Below are positions 5,342 through 8,288 of a stretch of DNA of 8,288 nt, in pieces. The number at the start of each line of letters is the position of its first letter. The first letter of the stretch is position 1. A program made the translations under genes and the position numbers. The stretch is from NCBI GenBank assembly GCA_030150305.1, contig JASLGD010000600.1:1-8288 (forward strand), given 5' to 3'. The stretch comes from Caldimonas sp. (GTDB lineage: Bacteria; Pseudomonadota; Gammaproteobacteria; Burkholderiales; Burkholderiaceae_C). The notes beneath the pieces were generated by a model. That model ran no database searches. It worked only from the letters and a program-made list of their open reading frames with translations, and was not told the origin of the DNA.

Positions 5342-6808
5342 ATGCCGCATCACCACCTGACGACTCGCGCGGCCTGCGGCGTCGCCGCCGCCCTGCTCCT
5401 CGGCTGCGCGCAATCGCGCGCGCAGTCCGGCGCCGAGCCCGAGGCGATGAACATGCGCCTCGTCGGCCAGCAGGACCTGCAGGCGCGCAGCGCCTACCAG
5501 CCGACGATCCGCAAGCAGGGCCAGCGCTGGATCGCCTACATCGGCCACCACGGCGACCGCAAGCCGAACCCGCTGACCGGACGCGACGAGGACAACGGCA
5601 CGTCGATCGTCGACGTCACCGACCCGCGCCGGCCGCGCTACCTCGCGCACATCCCCGGCGAGGAAGGCAAGGCCGAGCAGGGCGGCGCGCAGATGGTCCG
5701 GGTGTGCAGCGGCGCGGAGCTGCCGCGCGCGGACAAGAACCGCTTCTACCTGCTGCGGACCTTCGGCAACCAGGCGCACGAGCTCTGGGACGTGACCGCT
5801 CCCGAGGCGCCGACGCTCGTGACGCGGATCGTCTCCGGCCTCAAGGGCACGCACAAGAGCTTCTGGGAGTGCGACACCGGGATCGCGTACCTCGTCTCCG
5901 GCGATCCTCGTTGGCGCACCTCGCGGATGACGAAGATCTACGACCTGTCCGATCCCGCGCACCCGGTCTTCATCCGCGACTTCGGCCTCGTCGGCCAGCA
6001 ACCCGGCGCGACCGGCCCGGTGCCGACGTCGCTGCACGGTCCGATCTCGACCGGACCGCAGGGCAACCGCGTCTACTTCGGCTATGGCACCAACGCCGAC
6101 GGTGTCCTGCAGATCGTCGATCGGCGCAAGCTCCTCGAGGGAGCGAAGGAGCCGACGCCCGAGAACCTGCTCGCGCCGCAGGTCGCGCGCCTCGACATGC
6201 CGCCCGGCAATGGCGCGCACACGACGCTTCCGCTGCTCGGCATGGAGATCGCCGAGTTCCGCCATGACGCCGCAGGGGCGCGGCGCGACTTCGTCGTCAT
6301 CACCGACGAGTCGATCCAGAAGGCCTGCGCCGAGGCGCGGCAGATGGTGTGGTTCGTCGACGTCACGACGGAGACGAAGCCGTTCGGCGTCGCGACGTGG
6401 ACCGTTCCCGAGTCGAGCGGCGACTTCTGCGCGCGCGGCGGCCGCTTCGGCACGCATTCGTCGAACGAATCGACGGCGCCGGTGTTCCACAAGCGCGTCG
6501 TCTTCTTCGCGCACTTCAACGCCGGCGTGCGCGCGGTCGACGTGCGCGACCCGTTCCATCCGAAGGAGATCGCCTACTTCATCCCGGCGATGACGGCGAA
6601 CACGGTCGTGCTCGACGCGCCGGCAGGGCAGAAGCCGGCCGCCTCCGGCGCGGCGGCAAGCCGGCGCGCCATCCAGACGAACAACGTCGAGGTCGACGAG
6701 CGCGGCTACGTCTACATCGTCGACCGCGCGAACACGGGGCTGCACATCCTCGAGCTCACCGGCCCCGCGCGCGACGTCGCCGACTGGGCGGCAGCCGCCA
6801 AGGACTGA
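5342..6808 (+). CDS. LVIVD-repeat exported protein, probable outer-membrane lipoprotein
   Basis: Exported protein of 488 residues. The N-terminus has a hydrophobic core ending in LLLGC, with C22 as a possible lipoprotein cysteine; A at +2 would suit outer-membrane sorting. A second possible cut after SRA is a rival reading as a soluble periplasmic protein. The body holds LVIVD-type repeats (PF08309 pattern): TSIVDVTDPRRPRYLAHI, HELWDVTAPEAPTLVTRI, TKIYDLSDPAHPVFIRDF, VRAVDVRDPFHPKEIAYF and a last VYIVDRANTGLHILEL, consistent with a propeller of several blades. Between blades lie His/Cys-rich loops: IGHHGD, GTHKSFWECDTG, GNGAHTTLP and GDFCARGGRFGTHSSNE, which look too specific for plain scaffold and might bind metal or a ligand (inference). 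The function of such proteins is not established to my knowledge. It diverges from the MFS gene and converges, 18 nt apart, on the ABC ATPase gene. Confidence 0.88.
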   Translation: MPHHHLTTRAACGVAAALLLGCAQSRAQSGAEPEAMNMRLVGQQDLQARSAYQPTIRKQGQRWIAYIGHHGDRKPNPLTGRDEDNGTSIVDVTDPRRPRYLAHIPGEEGKAEQGGAQMVRVCSGAELPRADKNRFYLLRTFGNQAHELWDVTAPEAPTLVTRIVSGLKGTHKSFWECDTGIAYLVSGDPRWRTSRMTKIYDLSDPAHPVFIRDFGLVGQQPGATGPVPTSLHGPISTGPQGNRVYFGYGTNADGVLQIVDRRKLLEGAKEPTPENLLAPQVARLDMPPGNGAHTTLPLLGMEIAEFRHDAAGARRDFVVITDESIQKACAEARQMVWFVDVTTETKPFGVATWTVPESSGDFCARGGRFGTHSSNESTAPVFHKRVVFFAHFNAGVRAVDVRDPFHPKEIAYFIPAMTANTVVLDAPAGQKPAASGAAASRRAIQTNNVEVDERGYVYIVDRANTGLHILELTGPARDVADWAAAAKD

Positions 6809-6825
6809 GGGCGGCGATCGCGCCG
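6794..6825. terminator. Overlapping hairpins in the 18-bp convergent gap
   Basis: GCCGCC (6794-6799) can pair with GGCGGC (6810-6815) across the LVIVD stop codon, and CGGCG (6812-6816) can pair with CGCCG (6821-6825) around ATCG. The two stems share bases and exclude each other. The second ends 1 nt from the ATPase stop on the other strand, so the pair could act as a compact two-way terminator. There is no T-tract. Confidence 0.3.
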
Positions 6826-6826
6826 G

Positions 6827-7629
<803 letters not shown>

Positions 7630-7633
<4 letters not shown>

Positions 7634-8288
7634 CTGCCGAGCTGCGCCCACGGATAAAGGCGCCGGTTCAGCCAAGCGAAGAGCACGTCGCTGATGAGGC
7701 CGATGACGCCGATGACGATGATGCCGAAGATGATCTGGTCGGTCGCGAGCAAGGCCTGGCTGTCGGTGATCATGTGGCCGATGCCGGTCGAAGCGCCGAT
7801 CAGCTCGGCGACGATGACGTACGTCCACGCCCAGCCGAGCACCATCCGCAGCGTCTCGGCGATCTCGGGCGCTGCGCCGGGCAGGAGCACGCGGCGGATC
7901 AGGCCGCGATCGCCGACGCCGAGCGTGTAGGCCGCCTCGACGAGGTCGCGCCGCGTGTTGCCGACGATCACCGCGATCATCAGCACGAGCTGGAAGAACG
8001 AGCCGATGAAGATGAGCGCGAGCTTCTGCGCCTCGCCGATGCCGGCCCAGAGAATGAGCAGGGGAATGAAGGCGCTCGCCGGCAGGTAGCGAGCGAAGCT
8101 CACGAAGGGCTCGAAGAACGCCTCGATCGGCTTGTAGGCGCCCATCGCCACCCCGAGCGGCAAGCGAGCACGGTGGCGATGGCGAAGCCGCCGAAGACGC
8201 GCCAGACCGTCCAGCCGATGTCCCAGCCGAAGCCCTGTCGCGTGAGCAGGGTCCAGCCGGAGCGGACCATGGTCAGCGGGTCGGCGAG
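7630..8288 (-). CDS. ABC transporter permease, NitT/TauT type (BPD_transp_1), 5'-partial with apparent frameshift
   Basis: Inner-membrane permease partner of the ATPase. The readable main frame, from 8163 down to the TGA at 7630, gives 177 residues with several membrane segments and the EAA loop that docks on the ATPase: EAA begins at residue 76 of this frame, with the conserved Gly at 82 and the end at VLLP (92-95). It opens inside a helix (LPLGVAMGAY), so it is not a natural N-terminus; family members are about 250-280 residues. The preceding family sequence (WDIGWTVWRVFGGFAIATVLA) is present from 8288 to about 8164 but in another frame. Restoring one base near 8163-8167 joins them as ...ATVLA-LPLGVAMGAY. 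About 219 residues are then visible and the first few dozen lie beyond the window. Either an assembly error or a real inactivating deletion explains it. The stop overlaps the ATPase start (ATGA). Confidence 0.85.
8100..8288 (-). pseudogene. Upstream-frame fragment of the permease, stopping early
   Basis: Read from the window edge this frame gives 62 codons to a TGA at 8100-8102. The first 42 (LADPLTMVRSGW... to ATVLA) match the N-terminal region expected of NitT/TauT permeases; the remaining 20 (CRSGWRWAPTS...) are Arg/Ser-rich and out of frame. Without a correction the product would stop before any complete core of the permease. This is the same gene as the partial permease, listed to record the second frame. 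Confidence 0.7.

Noticed and set aside
5162..6745. 527-codon minus-strand open frame opposite the LVIVD gene
   Set aside because: Composition is typical of an antisense shadow (Arg/Val/Asp/Ala); it overlaps the coding strand of a gene with clear repeats and export signal.
8158..8170. Programmed ribosomal frameshifting in the permease
   Set aside because: No slippery heptamer is present at the switch, and permeases of this family are not known to use frameshifting; deletion or sequence error is simpler.

Overview
The window is a very GC-rich stretch of bacterial chromosome with strong third-position GC bias, so nearly every real gene throws long open shadow frames on both strands. Two genes end in PEP-CTERM sorting tails (VPEP, a hydrophobic helix, then an Arg-rich end). 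Such tails are typical of EPS-forming, exosortase-bearing Gram-negative bacteria and are especially common in Betaproteobacteria. Together with a NitT/TauT-type ABC importer and a probable outer-membrane lipoprotein, this suggests a betaproteobacterium or close proteobacterial relative, perhaps from an environmental or metagenomic assembly. That placement is inference.

Layout. (1) 159-1331 (+): secreted TIGR03118-family protein with a PEP-CTERM tail, starting at GTG behind a good ribosome binding site. (2) 1415-2512 (+): single-component Rieske non-haem iron oxygenase alpha subunit. (3) 2645-3901 (-): second secreted PEP-CTERM protein, with beta-propeller-like YVTN-type repeats, convergent with the oxygenase. 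(4) 4110-5291 (-): 12-helix-type MFS transporter. (5) 5342-6808 (+): LVIVD-repeat exported protein, probably a lipoprotein, divergent from the MFS gene with only 50 bp between them. (6) 6827-7633 (-): NitT/TauT-type ABC ATPase. (7) 7630-8288 (-): its permease partner, overlapping the ATPase by an ATGA junction and running off the window edge. The permease has an apparent one-base deletion near 8163-8167.

How the genes may work together: the permease and ATPase clearly form an importer operon whose substrate-binding protein is probably beyond the right edge. The left half holds two cell-surface PEP-CTERM proteins around a Rieske oxygenase, plus a third exported propeller-like protein further right. 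Nothing in the sequence proves that these act together; changing strands and short hairpin-bearing gaps suggest mostly separate transcription units. I see no tRNA, rRNA, CRISPR array, insertion sequence, phage gene or exosortase gene. No clearly new system is evident. The most solid anomaly is the permease frameshift; the other findings are modest leads.
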